Notes: generated by a model not told the origin, from the letters alone. DNA of 10,861 nt from JANSWY01 sp038525605 (GCA_038525605.1 JBCBHL010000253.1:1-10861), one strand, 5' to 3'; positions 1 through 7,921 are shown, numbered from the stretch's first letter. Program-made: numbers and translations.

Positions 1-650
1 AAGTAGCTTCTGCGACTAATGGTGCTTCATTCACATCAGTAATGTTTACAGTGATGTTTTCTGTAGTTTGCAAACTTGCTATTGCTACATCCTCAATGGT
101 AACTTGCAATGAAAAGCTATTATTTCTCTCAAAGTCGAATGCTGAGGCTTCTGCCACGATCAAATCCCTGGTTAAAGGATTTACACTGATAACCCCATCT
201 TGTGAGTTGAAACCAACAATATTTACTATGTCGCCGTCTGGATCAGAAACAGAAAGTGTTCCAATAACAGAGCCATCGGCTACATTTTCATTGACAGCAA
301 ACGTTGTAACATTGAATATTGGTGGCGCATTATCAATGATATTGACCGTTAATGTGATTTCTGATGTTAGCTGGCCTGGACCCTGATCTGCAGATCGAAA
401 GGTTAGATCAAATGAGGTTGTAGAAGAAGCTTGCAAAGCTGCAGCATCTGCAATCGTGATTTGACGAGTGATGTCATCATACGCAAATATTCCTTCCTCA
501 TTGTCTCCGATCAAAGAAGTGATCTGCTCATGACCCTGAGGGTCTTGTGCTATCAATGAATCGATCACTGCACCATTTTCAGTTGAGCGACTAATAGATG
601 CTGTACCGATTCCCACATTATCAAAGAAAAGAACAGCAGGAGTGTTAGGC
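1..650 (-). other. Cadherin-like domains within the giant protein, cut by the window edge
   Basis: There are at least two units of roughly 100 residues. The second has FAVNENVADGSVIGTLSVSD, the acidic DPDGD, a FDFERNNSF motif and a closing NITDVNEAP. These correspond to the NEN, DxD, DFE and DxNEAP calcium-binding positions of cadherin repeats. The first unit is more diverged and closes with NIIDNAPP. In the family these bind calcium between domains and stiffen long surface proteins. Confidence 0.7.
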
Positions 651-3600
651 CCGTCATTTACGAGGATTGTAAAAGTACCCTGATCCGATACATCGTCATT
701 CCACACTTGAAGCCTGTACTCAGTGTTTGGAGTTACATCCAGGTTAGTCAAACCATCAGCATTAGTATCGCAAATAATTGAATTACCTCCACATTCTTCG
801 TAAGCTGCCAGTCTGAAACTACTTGCCGCACGCAATGGGCCTTCACCATCCGTATCCGTACCGTTTAACCTGATTTCTACTCTGGTATTTTGGCCAGAGT
901 TGAAAGTAAACCACACATCATTGATAGCGCCAAAATTATCACAAGACACCTGACCCGAAAAGAATGCAGCATTGGTGTTATTTCCGTTAATTGGAGTTCC
1001 TTCCCCATTGGCAAAAACAGTCAGTAGCTGAGCTGTTTCACAATCATCGTTAGCAGGAAGTTCCGGAGTGGGTTCGCTGGAGATTTCCAATTCAAATCTA
1101 CCAGTTGTAGTACTACCAAACCCATCGACTAAAACCAGATACTCTTCTCCTACAGCAGAATTAAATTCTAAAACAGAACGCGTACCGCAATCATCGTCAT
1201 TACCTGCCAGACAAATGAGTCCGTCTTCGCAAGAGCCGCCGTATAAACTCAATGCAGTATCAAAATTGGTTTGACCACCACAGGTATTGATCGTGATGGA
1301 CTCTCCATTACCAACGATTTTATACCAGACACCATTACCGATATTTCTGTTAGAGCCACAGATCGGTGTGATAGCAGCATCTGAAGTGGCATTTGCAGAA
1401 CTTGCTACAAATGTAGTATCTGTTGAAACAGCGATGGCATTGATACATAGATCGTTGATTGGTTTGAGGTCATTTACTGTGACGGTCCAGTCTTGTGTGG
1501 TGATACCATCTTCTGCGGTTACCGTGTAAGTCTCGGTACTATCAGTCAGGTCGATTTCTACTTCACTTGCTGGTGAACTGCTCGCTCCCTGTGATAAAGT
1601 GAATTCTGGAGTAATCAAAAATTCAGGAGTGATTACTGCGTTAAAAGTTATTTGATGCGCGTCAGGATCAATGGTTACACTGTTCCCAACACCGGGTGTA
1701 AACGATAAAATATCTGTGTCGGTCAAGGGATTGACGGCATTTATTATAGTCACTGTCCAGATTTGGAAAGTACTATCACTGGACAATACTTCATATTCAA
1801 TAGGACTTGTCTCTGACTGGGAAAAATCGATTTCCTGACCTGATTGTGGAGATGTGGCCGAAAATATAGCCCCATCCGACAGTGTAATTACCGGACTTAA
1901 CGCAGTTAATTCTGCACTGTTGATCACGGTTACTTCTGCAGTGTGAGCTGCTGTGTCAATTGCTGCATCTCCAATTCGTAATCCTACTACATCGATAGCT
2001 ACAATGTCATTTGCTGAGGAACATATTGCCCCTTCATCATCGATAGTCCAGCCATTGTTTGTTTCCAACTGCGTCACAGCATTAGCTCCAAAGCAATGAC
2101 CAATACCTGTCGCACTTAATGTTACATTTGGTTGTACCGTTTGTGCAGCTATGCTAATGAGGAACTTATCGTAATTCTGAGTACTCATACCGGAACCACT
2201 AAGCATCCCTTCCATACTAGTCACCTGACCAATATTCCAACTACTCAGATCCTGATCAAATAATGAAGCATTTAGGAACATATTGATCATGTTTGTAACA
2301 TTGTCAACATTCCAGTTACTTAGATCCCCATTAAACTGTGTCCCGTTAAAAGCACCCTGCATGTCTGTGACATTGCCAACTTGCCATTGACTGACATCTC
2401 CTGCAAAACTGCTTGCCTCGTTGAAAATGCCTGCAATATCTGTTACATTGCTGATATCCCAGTCATTAACGTCACCATTAAATGAGCCCGCTTGCCTAAA
2501 CATCGTTCTCATACTGGTTACCTGGCGTAGATCAGGGGTGTCCTCTGCGCTAAATGCCTCACCGGGCCAATTTCTAAAAGTGCTTTCAAAACTCCTCCAT
2601 TCTATGTCTCCCCATTGCAATACATCGATTAGTGAGGGCTCAAAGTAATCAGTTAAATAAGGAAAGGCGCCTATGATTTCCAGCGTGAATTCATTTTCAT
2701 TAGGAAAAGTGGAGAATAATTCTTCATCATCTGTCGTGAGTGAACCGCTCTCAATCACATCGCCATTTTCGTCTTTCCACTGATAGCTGAAATCGTAATC
2801 AAAGTCATTATCAAATCCAATGAATAGAAATGAATCGTCTCCTTCATCTTCATCGATTTCAGGTTGCCATCTGGTGATAAACGGTCTGACAAGTTGTACT
2901 GTAACTATCCATTCCTGAGTAGTGACACCGTCTTCTGCTGTAACTGTGTAGGTAATGGGGTTAGTAAAATCCTGAATAGTGATCGCCTGCGGTGAGATAC
3001 TTGCACCTTCGGTTATCGTGACCTCTGTAAGCAATGACGTGATATTCGTACCTTCAACTGCAAGTACATCAATTGTATGAATCTCTCTATCGATTTTAAC
3101 GCTTGATAACACACCTGTTAAATCAAAGCCAGTGATATCAGTATCGTTATTTAGAATAACTGAAACAGTCCAATCCTGAGTAGTCACCTGATCTTCTGCA
3201 GTTACTGTATAAGTTGCTGAACCGGCCGACAAGTCTATGGTCTCATTACTGGAGGGGCTTGCAGTTGCACCAAGAGAAACCGTAAATTCAGGAGTAATAC
3301 TTGTAAGGTTGCCTCCTGCAATCAGTTTAAGGATGATTTCGTGACTTGCTGTGTCAATAGTTGTTTCCGCTACCTCATTACTTCCTGAATTGAAAGTCAG
3401 AATGTCCGTTTCATCGGATGCGTTTTCTGAATTTGTAACCGTTACGGTCCAGGTCTGAGACGTGCTGTCTGAAGCGATTACTTCATAGACAACCGGATTC
3501 GTGAAATCCTGTACAATTCCTGATGCTGGTATGAGCGAGGCATCTGCGGATGTTGTTATTTCCGGCGTAAGTTCTGATAAATCAGCAGAATTTAGAACGA

Positions 3601-6361
3601 TAGATAGCACTGTGTGATTTGCAGTGTCAATGACCGCATCAACAATCTGAGAACCTGGTATGTCAAAGGTAACTATATCTGTTTCAGAAGAACATTGCAG
3701 TCCGTTATCCTGGATGGTCCAGTCATTCAAATCGATCAGTTGATCTTTAGCATCTGAACTTAAACAACTATTTAAGCCACTAGCTCCTAAGGTTACTTCA
3801 TCTCTTACCTCCTGAGTAGCCAGGCTAATCAGAAACTTATCGTAATGCTGAATACTCATACCGGAATTTGACAGCATGTTACTCATATTGCTGACGTTGC
3901 TGAAATCCCAGCCACTGATATCCTGATCGAAATTGGTGGCATCCCGGAATGTATTGACCATTCTGGTAACATTGCTCACGTTCCATTCGCTGATATCTCC
4001 ATTGAATCCGGATCCTATAAAGGTAGATTCCATATTAGTGACATTGCTTACATTCCAGTTGCTGATATCACTGTTGAAGCTGGGACAGGTATTAAACAAT
4101 CCTTGTAGAGTCCTGATTTGACTCATATTCCAGTCGCTCAAATCAGCATTGAAGTTAGGGTTGTCGCTAAATGCCCGGAACATATCAGGTCCCTGGCTTA
4201 AATCAGGTGTATCACTAGCGCTGAAATCAACACCTGTCCAGTTTCTAAAGCTTTCTCTCATACTTACCCAGATGATATCACCCCACTGGTTTACATCAAG
4301 TAGCTGCTCTTTTGGGTAGCCTGTGAAATGTGGGAAAGTTCCGATGATTTCAAGTGTGAATTCACCTGCAGGAAGGTTCGTTATGAAATCTTCATCTGAA
4401 TTGTGTCTGCCGAATGAGACGATTTGACCATTGCTGTTTTTCCAGATGAAGTTGAAATCATAATCTTCTCTTTCATTGATTGAAATATTCAAATCTCCAC
4501 CTGATGAATTCCAGGAGGTGATAAATGGGCTTTGGATAATTGCCGAAACAGTCCAGTCCTGGGTAGTGACACCATCCTGTGCTGTCACCGTGTAGACTAC
4601 ATCTGTCGAAAAGTTCTGTGCTTGTCCGGATTCGGGAACCACTGTCGCTGCTCTCGATACTTCAATTGCAGGTGTTAAAGCTGTTAAATCACTGCCTGCA
4701 GAGAAGAACAAGGTAATATCATAATTGTCATCATCTATGAATGCTTCGCCAACCTGTCCGGGTAGTTCGAATGAAAGTATTTCTGCTTCCGTACTTGATA
4801 GTACATCGGTGTTCACCGTCCAATTCTGGGTAGTAATGCGATCTTCCGCTGTAACTGTGTAAGTCGCGGAACCTGTGCTGATGTCGATTGACTCACCATC
4901 AGCCGGCGAGATCGTTGCGCCAGGAGAAAGCTCTGTCGTCGCAACAATTGATTCTGGCTCACTGAAAGGCTCCAGTGTCAAAGTAATCGTATGATCAATC
5001 GTATCGATTGCTACATCTACGACTAAATCGGCCTCCGGAGACTCTTCGTCTAATTCAAAAAAGGTAATGTCAGTTTCGTTTCTTGCTGGAATAAGTTTGA
5101 CAGTCCACACTTGAGTAGTAGTACCATCTTGTGCCGTTACGGTGTATTCCACGGAGTTAGTTCCGGACAGTGTGAAATCACTAGCTGCACCGCTCAAAGG
5201 GTCAATGGTAGCTTCTCTTGATACTTCAATTGTTGGAGTGAGCCCATCTATACCCAGTACAAACGGATATTTCAAAGTGATCTCGTGTAAATTCGAATTG
5301 ATTTCTGTCTCTCCAATTTGTCCGGTGATCGTTAAGGCCGTAATATCAGTTTCTGCACTTGGTAGGATATTGGTGTTGACTACCCAGTCTTGAGTCGTTG
5401 TACCATCTTCGGCGGTTACAGTATAAGTGAAACTGCTTGTACCCAAATTGATTGATTCACCACTTAAGGGGCTGATTGTAGCTCCTTGAGAAATGGTAAG
5501 TTCAGGAATAATGTTAGTAAGTGATCCAAATGGAATTAAATTCAAGGTAATCACGTGATTTATCTCATCCAGATCAATTGAAACCACTGAATCAATACCG
5601 GGAGAGTTTTCTGCCAGATCAAAAGTCAGGATATCCGATCCGGTAAGAGCAACAGTTTCTTGCGTAATCGTCACGGTCCAGTCTTGCGTGGTGGTGTCAT
5701 CTTCAGCAGTGACAGTATAATTAATCGGCGCGGTAAAATCCTGAACCATATTGGATGCAGGAACTGCAGTGGCACCGGGAGATAAGCCAATGATTGGAGT
5801 AAGGTCAGTAATATCTGCGCTCTGGATCACACTCAGCGTGACAGTGTGGTCTGTGGTATTGACTACTTCATCAGTTGCCTGTAGTTGGGGTATTTTAAAT
5901 GAGATGAGGTCTGTTTCATCCAGGCAAACTTGAGTATTTGCATCATTGATGGCCCAGCCATTGTCGATGAGAGATTGTCTGGCAGTTGCTGACTTACAAA
6001 AGGTAAGTCCAGATGCACCAAATGTAATATCTGGAGTAGTATCATCTACTTGTGGCGCCCACCCAATCAATGTTTGATCGTAGTTCTGAGGAGTAAGTCC
6101 TGACCCATCAAACATTTGATCCATGTTCGTCACCTGTGCAATGTTCCATACTCCAAGATTCTGGTTAAAACCCTGTGCGCGGAAAAACATTCTGCGCATA
6201 TTAGTAGTAGCCTCCAAGGTCCAGCTACTGATGTCTTGATTAAAACGTGAGTCCAGAAACATGTCACTCATATTGGTTACTTTCCTTACGTCCCAGTTAC
6301 TAATATCCTGATCAAATACCGAAGGAGTCCCTGCATTTGTACCTCTAAACATCACAGCCAT
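1..6361 (-). CDS. Continuation of the giant surface protein after the in-frame stop (partial, runs off the left edge)
   Basis: The frame of the upstream fragment stays open from 6388 to position 2 with no further stop; I checked every codon. The first ATG after the stop is at 6361, inside a repeat (VTTMAVMF), with no signal peptide and no ribosome binding site, so it is unlikely to be a true start. In order it encodes: the last four repeats of array 1; a two-Cys tail (GLTFC...TQVCL); five DUF5018-like units ending TVTAEDxTTTQDW; head 2 (QSPFITSW), 4 repeats, tail, 3 DUF5018-like units; head 3 (VRPFITRW), 4 repeats, tail, 2 DUF5018-like units; two Cys-rich pre-peptidase-C-terminal-like domains; and cadherin-like domains with DNAPP and DVNEAP linkers. 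More cadherin units and a type IX secretion C-terminal signal would be expected beyond the window, but this is not seen. Without the upstream signal peptide this part could not be exported on its own. Confidence 0.8.
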   Translation of the reverse strand, partial: MAVMFRGTNAGTPSVFDQDISNWDVRKVTNMSDMFLDSRFNQDISSWTLEATTNMRRMFFRAQGFNQNLGVWNIAQVTNMDQMFDGSGLTPQNYDQTLIGWAPQVDDTTPDITFGASGLTFCKSATARQSLIDNGWAINDANTQVCLDETDLISFKIPQLQATDEVVNTTDHTVTLSVIQSADITDLTPIIGLSPGATAVPASNMVQDFTAPINYTVTAEDDTTTQDWTVTITQETVALTGSDILTFDLAENSPGIDSVVSIDLDEINHVITLNLIPFGSLTNIIPELTISQGATISPLSGESINLGTSSFTYTVTAEDGTTTQDWVVNTNILPSAETDITALTITGQIGETEINSNLHEITLKYPFVLGIDGLTPTIEVSREATIDPLSGAASDFTLSGTNSVEYTVTAQDGTTTQVWTVKLIPARNETDITFFELDEESPEADLVVDVAIDTIDHTITLTLEPFSEPESIVATTELSPGATISPADGESIDISTGSATYTVTAEDRITTQNWTVNTDVLSSTEAEILSFELPGQVGEAFIDDDNYDITLFFSAGSDLTALTPAIEVSRAATVVPESGQAQNFSTDVVYTVTAQDGVTTQDWTVSAIIQSPFITSWNSSGGDLNISINEREDYDFNFIWKNSNGQIVSFGRHNSDEDFITNLPAGEFTLEIIGTFPHFTGYPKEQLLDVNQWGDIIWVSMRESFRNWTGVDFSASDTPDLSQGPDMFRAFSDNPNFNADLSDWNMSQIRTLQGLFNTCPSFNSDISNWNVSNVTNMESTFIGSGFNGDISEWNVSNVTRMVNTFRDATNFDQDISGWDFSNVSNMSNMLSNSGMSIQHYDKFLISLATQEVRDEVTLGASGLNSCLSSDAKDQLIDLNDWTIQDNGLQCSSETDIVTFDIPGSQIVDAVIDTANHTVLSIVLNSADLSELTPEITTSADASLIPASGIVQDFTNPVVYEVIASDSTSQTWTVTVTNSENASDETDILTFNSGSNEVAETTIDTASHEIILKLIAGGNLTSITPEFTVSLGATASPSSNETIDLSAGSATYTVTAEDQVTTQDWTVSVILNNDTDITGFDLTGVLSSVKIDREIHTIDVLAVEGTNITSLLTEVTITEGASISPQAITIQDFTNPITYTVTAEDGVTTQEWIVTVQLVRPFITRWQPEIDEDEGDDSFLFIGFDNDFDYDFSYQWKDENGDVIESGSLTTDDEELFSTFPNENEFTLEIIGAFPYLTDYFEPSLIDVLQWGDIEWRSFESTFRNWPGEAFSAEDTPDLRQVTSMRTMFRQAGSFNGDVNDWDISNVTDIAGIFNEASSFAGDVSQWQVGNVTDMQGAFNGTQFNGDLSNWNVDNVTNMINMFLNASLFDQDLSSWNIGQVTSMEGMLSGSGMSTQNYDKFLISIAAQTVQPNVTLSATGIGHCFGANAVTQLETNNGWTIDDEGAICSSANDIVAIDVVGLRIGDAAIDTAAHTAEVTVINSAELTALSPVITLSDGAIFSATSPQSGQEIDFSQSETSPIEYEVLSSDSTFQIWTVTIINAVNPLTDTDILSFTPGVGNSVTIDPDAHQITFNAVITPEFLITPEFTLSQGASSSPASEVEIDLTDSTETYTVTAEDGITTQDWTVTVNDLKPINDLCINAIAVSTDTTFVASSANATSDAAITPICGSNRNIGNGVWYKIVGNGESITINTCGGQTNFDTALSLYGGSCEDGLICLAGNDDDCGTRSVLEFNSAVGEEYLVLVDGFGSTTTGRFELEISSEPTPELPANDDCETAQLLTVFANGEGTPINGNNTNAAFFSGQVSCDNFGAINDVWFTFNSGQNTRVEIRLNGTDTDGEGPLRAASSFRLAAYEECGGNSIICDTNADGLTNLDVTPNTEYRLQVWNDDVSDQGTFTILVNDGPNTPAVLFFDNVGIGTASISRSTENGAVIDSLIAQDPQGHEQITSLIGDNEEGIFAYDDITRQITIADAAALQASSTTSFDLTFRSADQGPGQLTSEITLTVNIIDNAPPIFNVTTFAVNENVADGSVIGTLSVSDPDGDIVNIVGFNSQDGVISVNPLTRDLIVAEASAFDFERNNSFSLQVTIEDVAIASLQTTENITVNITDVNEAPLVAEAT
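653..1462 (-). other. Two pre-peptidase-C-terminal-like domains within the giant protein
   Basis: The first domain (1462-1082) starts PINDLC and has GVWYKI, NTCGGQTNFDTALSLYGG, LICLAGNDDDCG, then a YLVLVDGF strand. The second (1057-653) starts PANDDCETA and has DVWFTF, YEECGG and YRLQVWND. Both follow the pattern of Cys-rich, disulfide-bonded beta-sandwich domains seen in large secreted Bacteroidota proteins, and the paired cysteines fit an extracellular location. Confidence 0.65.
1472..2014 (-). repeat. Two tandem DUF5018-like Ig-fold units (module 3)
   Basis: The units begin ANDIVAIDV and DTDILSF and end with YEVLSSDSTFQIW and YTVTAEDGITTQDW. They connect the third array to the pre-peptidase-like domains. 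Confidence 0.65.
2189..2533 (-). repeat. DUF285 repeat array 3 (4 units)
   Basis: Four Trp-centred units are seen: DVNDWDIS, DVSQWQVG, DLSNWNVD and DLSSWNIG. They follow the third head domain (NWPGEAFSAEDTPDL) and close with SGMSTQNYDKFLIS, nearly identical to the end of array 2. This suggests modules 2 and 3 are more closely related to each other than to module 1. Confidence 0.8.
2894..3685 (-). repeat. Three tandem DUF5018-like Ig-fold units (module 2)
   Basis: The units begin ETDIVTF, ETDILTF and DTDITGF. The first ends with a shortened motif (YEVIASDSTSQTW), a variant also seen in the first unit of module 3 (YEVLSSDSTFQIW). The unit next to each tail in modules 2 and 3 therefore belongs to its own subtype. 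Confidence 0.65.
3866..4204 (-). repeat. DUF285 repeat array 2 (4 units)
   Basis: Four Trp-centred units are seen: DLSDWNMS, DISNWNVS, DISEWNVS and DISGWDFS. They follow the second head domain and close with SGMSIQHYDKFLIS. The first unit is the most diverged (RTLQGLFNTCPSFN) and carries an extra Cys. Confidence 0.8.
4535..5917 (-). repeat. Five tandem DUF5018-like Ig-fold units (module 1)
   Basis: Each unit is about 85-95 residues. It starts with E/G-T/S-D-I-x-x-F, has a middle L-T-P-x-I-x-x-S-x-G/A-A-T-x-x-P, and ends Y-T-V-T-A-E/Q-D-x-x-T-T-Q-x-W-x-V. These features match the DUF5018-like beta-sandwich units common in Bacteroidota exported proteins, probably spacers that hold the repeat array away from the cell. 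The family name is from memory of the motif and is less certain than the repeat itself. Confidence 0.65.
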
Positions 6362-7138
6362 AGTCGTCACATTACTTACATCCCAGTTTCAAATGTTTTG
6401 ATCGAAATTTCTGGTTTCTCGGAACATATCACCCATATTGGTTACCCTTCCAACATTCCAGTCACTGATATCGCCATTAAACGCCCGGGCGTTTCTAAAC
6501 ATGGCTCGCATGTTTCGTACATTTCCAACATTCCAATCATTAAGATCAGTATCAAATACAAAAGCATTTGCAAACATGCCTTGCATATCTGTAACATTCT
6601 CCACATTCCAATTCCCGATATTTCCATTGAAAATATTCGCACTTAAGAACATGTCTCTCATATTTGTCACTCTTCCAACATTCCACGTACTAATGTCACC
6701 GTTGAAGAGTCTGGCATCACGAAACATTCCTAACATGTCAGTAACACTACTTACATCCCAACTATTCAAATCACTGTTGAAATTTCGCGCATCACGAAAC
6801 ATTTCTCGCATATTGGTGATGTTGCTTACATCCCACCCATTCAGGTTAGAGGTAAAGCCGAAAGCTCCACGAAACATACCAGATAAATTGGTTACGTTTT
6901 CATTGATGACCCAGGTGCTAAGATCCGCATTAAAAGCTCTTGCGCCTGCAAACATCTGATCAATTCTGGTAACGTTACTTATGTTCCAGCCGCTGATATC
7001 TGAATTGAATGCCCTGGCTCCTCGAAACATATCACCCATATTCTGGACGTTGCTGACATCCCAGGTACTGATATCTGAATTAAAGTTTCTGGCATCAAAA
7101 AACATCTGAAATGTGGTTATTACATTGGAAAGATCAGG
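6104..7138 (-). repeat. DUF285 repeat array 1 (about 13 units of 25 residues, 75 bp)
   Basis: Thirteen Trp-centred units are seen. Nine lie before the TGA at 6389, one contains it, and three lie after. Unit spacing is 25 residues except for one of 26, one of 30 (an insertion reading TNAGTPSV) and one of 24. The core is D-I/L-S/N-x-W-x-V-x-x-V-T-N-M-x-x-M-F. The array ends MFDGSGLTPQNYDQTLIGW, a common closing motif of these arrays in Bacteroidota. It is about three times longer than the other two arrays of the same gene. Confidence 0.85.
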
Positions 7139-7546
7139 TACATCTATTGCACTAAAACTAACACCTGTCCAATCTTCAAAGCTACTGTCAAAGCTTTGCC
7201 AGACTATATCCCCCCATTGGTTCACATCCGTCAAACTTTCTTTTGGATAGTTTTGGAGATGTGGGAAGTCGCCAGTGATTTCTAGCAGATATGCCCCGGT
7301 TGTTGGCAGCTCTGTTGCAAAAGCCCCATCAGTAGAAGTATGAGAGCCGGAAATAACTTCACTACTATCAGCAGCGTTTTTCCAAACATAATTGAAATTG
7401 TAAGTGAAACTTCCATTTAAAGAAATGGAAATGATCTGGGGATCTGAGTCAGTCTCCCAGGTGGTAATAAAAGGCCTTTGACCATGGACTACAAAATGTC
7501 CGAATAGCAGCAAGGCTAGCAACATACATCGCAGCATCTTTTTCAT
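6389..7546 (-). CDS. BspA-like/DUF285-repeat secreted surface protein, N-terminal fragment ended by an in-frame TGA
   Basis: This encodes 385 residues. Residues 1-22 form a signal peptide (MKK, a Leu-rich core, then VVHG before Q23). A head domain follows at about 24-136, starting RPFITTW and containing the DVNQWGDI motif. From residue 137 there are 25-residue repeats of the type F-N-x-D-I-S-x-W-D/N-V-x-x-V-T-N-M-x-x-M-F-R-x-A. The repeat Trp falls at 162, 187, 212, 238, 263, 288, 313, 338 and 363. These match the bacterial surface 26-residue repeat (DUF285, TIGR02167), a family seen in exported adhesin-like proteins. Translation stops in the middle of the tenth repeat, just before its NWDVSNV motif, and the same frame stays open for more than 2100 codons beyond. 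I therefore read this as the 5' part of a much larger broken gene, not a complete protein. The start is well fixed by the signal peptide. The molecular role is unknown; surface attachment is an inference from the domains. Confidence 0.85.
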   Translation of the reverse strand: MKKMLRCMLLALLLFGHFVVHGQRPFITTWETDSDPQIISISLNGSFTYNFNYVWKNAADSSEVISGSHTSTDGAFATELPTTGAYLLEITGDFPHLQNYPKESLTDVNQWGDIVWQSFDSSFEDWTGVSFSAIDVPDLSNVITTFQMFFDARNFNSDISTWDVSNVQNMGDMFRGARAFNSDISGWNISNVTRIDQMFAGARAFNADLSTWVINENVTNLSGMFRGAFGFTSNLNGWDVSNITNMREMFRDARNFNSDLNSWDVSSVTDMLGMFRDARLFNGDISTWNVGRVTNMRDMFLSANIFNGNIGNWNVENVTDMQGMFANAFVFDTDLNDWNVGNVRNMRAMFRNARAFNGDISDWNVGRVTNMGDMFRETRNFDQNI

Positions 7547-7687
7547 CGTGACTAATTTTAAATTTGCCTGTTCTGCTTTTGTATGAATTCTGAGCGGTAA
7601 GTGAGTTTCGATCAGATACTAAAAGCAAATCGGTTAAATTCGGTTTAAGAAAATTGTATTTTTTAAACTTTTATTTTGACTTTACCG

Positions 7688-7695
7688 CAAAAGTA
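7688..7695 (-). promoter_or_regulatory. Candidate -7 box (TACTTTTG) for the giant surface-protein gene
   Basis: On the minus strand this reads TACTTTTG, an exact match to the Bacteroidota TAnnTTTG -7 element. No convincing TTTG -33 element is seen at the usual distance. If it is used, the 5' leader would be roughly 135 bases before the ATG at 7546. No strong Shine-Dalgarno sequence precedes that ATG. Confidence 0.4.
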
Positions 7696-7885
7696 CGAGT
7701 GTCGGTTTTCAGATACTTGTACATTTTCGCCATGTGCTATAAGATTTCCGACATAATGTCGCGATTAACTGTTTGATGTTTGGAAATTCACTGGGTATTA
7801 GGTATTGATCGATGGTTCGAGGTGAAGCTGGCTCAACTAGATTTTTTCACAGAACAGAGCGCCCGGATCAGACCGGTGTAAAACA

Positions 7886-7921
7886 AAACAGGCAGTTCGC
7901 CAAGTGGCGAACTGCCTGTTT
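7886..7921. terminator. Perfect 17-bp inverted repeat, terminator-like hairpin between divergent genes
   Basis: The arms AACAGGCAGTTCGCCA and TGGCGAACTGCCTGTT pair without mismatch around a 2-base spacer, and a further A-T pair extends the stem. On the minus strand the stem is followed by TTGTTTTAC, a T-rich run typical of intrinsic termination. On the plus strand the run is weaker (TTTATATATT). No gene on either strand reads into it in an obvious way, because both neighbours point away from it. Confidence 0.6.

Larger units (their letters stand above)
1..7546 (-). pseudogene. Giant multidomain surface protein gene interrupted by a single TGA (codon 386)
   Basis: The two fragments above are one gene. 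The repeat Trp spacing is 25 residues before the stop and exactly 25 across it (363 to 388), so there is no frameshift and no lost or gained codon. In the other repeats the residue at the stop position is Ser, Asn or Gly (DIS-TW, DLN-SW, NIG-NW), so a single change from GGA or TCA would give TGA. Of at least 2515 codons, this is the only stop. Such giant repeat proteins are typically secreted and held at the cell surface in Bacteroidota. If the stop is real, the cell would make only a 363-residue mature fragment without the C-terminal part. A sequencing error or natural readthrough would leave a normal gene. Which of these holds cannot be decided from this sequence alone. Confidence 0.7.

Noticed and set aside
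1068..1529. Short plus-strand frames opposite the pre-peptidase-like domains
   Set aside because: They are antisense to a frame with clear domain motifs and have no supporting features.
6389..6391. TGA read as an amino acid through a changed genetic code
   Set aside because: Only one TGA occurs in more than 2500 codons, Trp is always TGG, and Gly GGA is in normal use. The other genes in the window end at ordinary stops, including TGA for the barrel gene.
6438..6959. 173-residue plus-strand open frame opposite the repeat array
   Set aside because: It is the regular antisense image of the 75-bp repeats: one frame opposite a periodic coding array stays open by periodicity. It has no own signal, domain or ribosome binding site.
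6104..7138. Regular DNA repeats as a CRISPR array
   Set aside because: The 75-bp period is in frame and encodes a conserved protein repeat; units are diverged and there are no unique spacers between identical short repeats.
7866..7876. CCGG...CCGG pair next to the strong hairpin
   Set aside because: It is four bases only and could be chance; it adds no stable structure.
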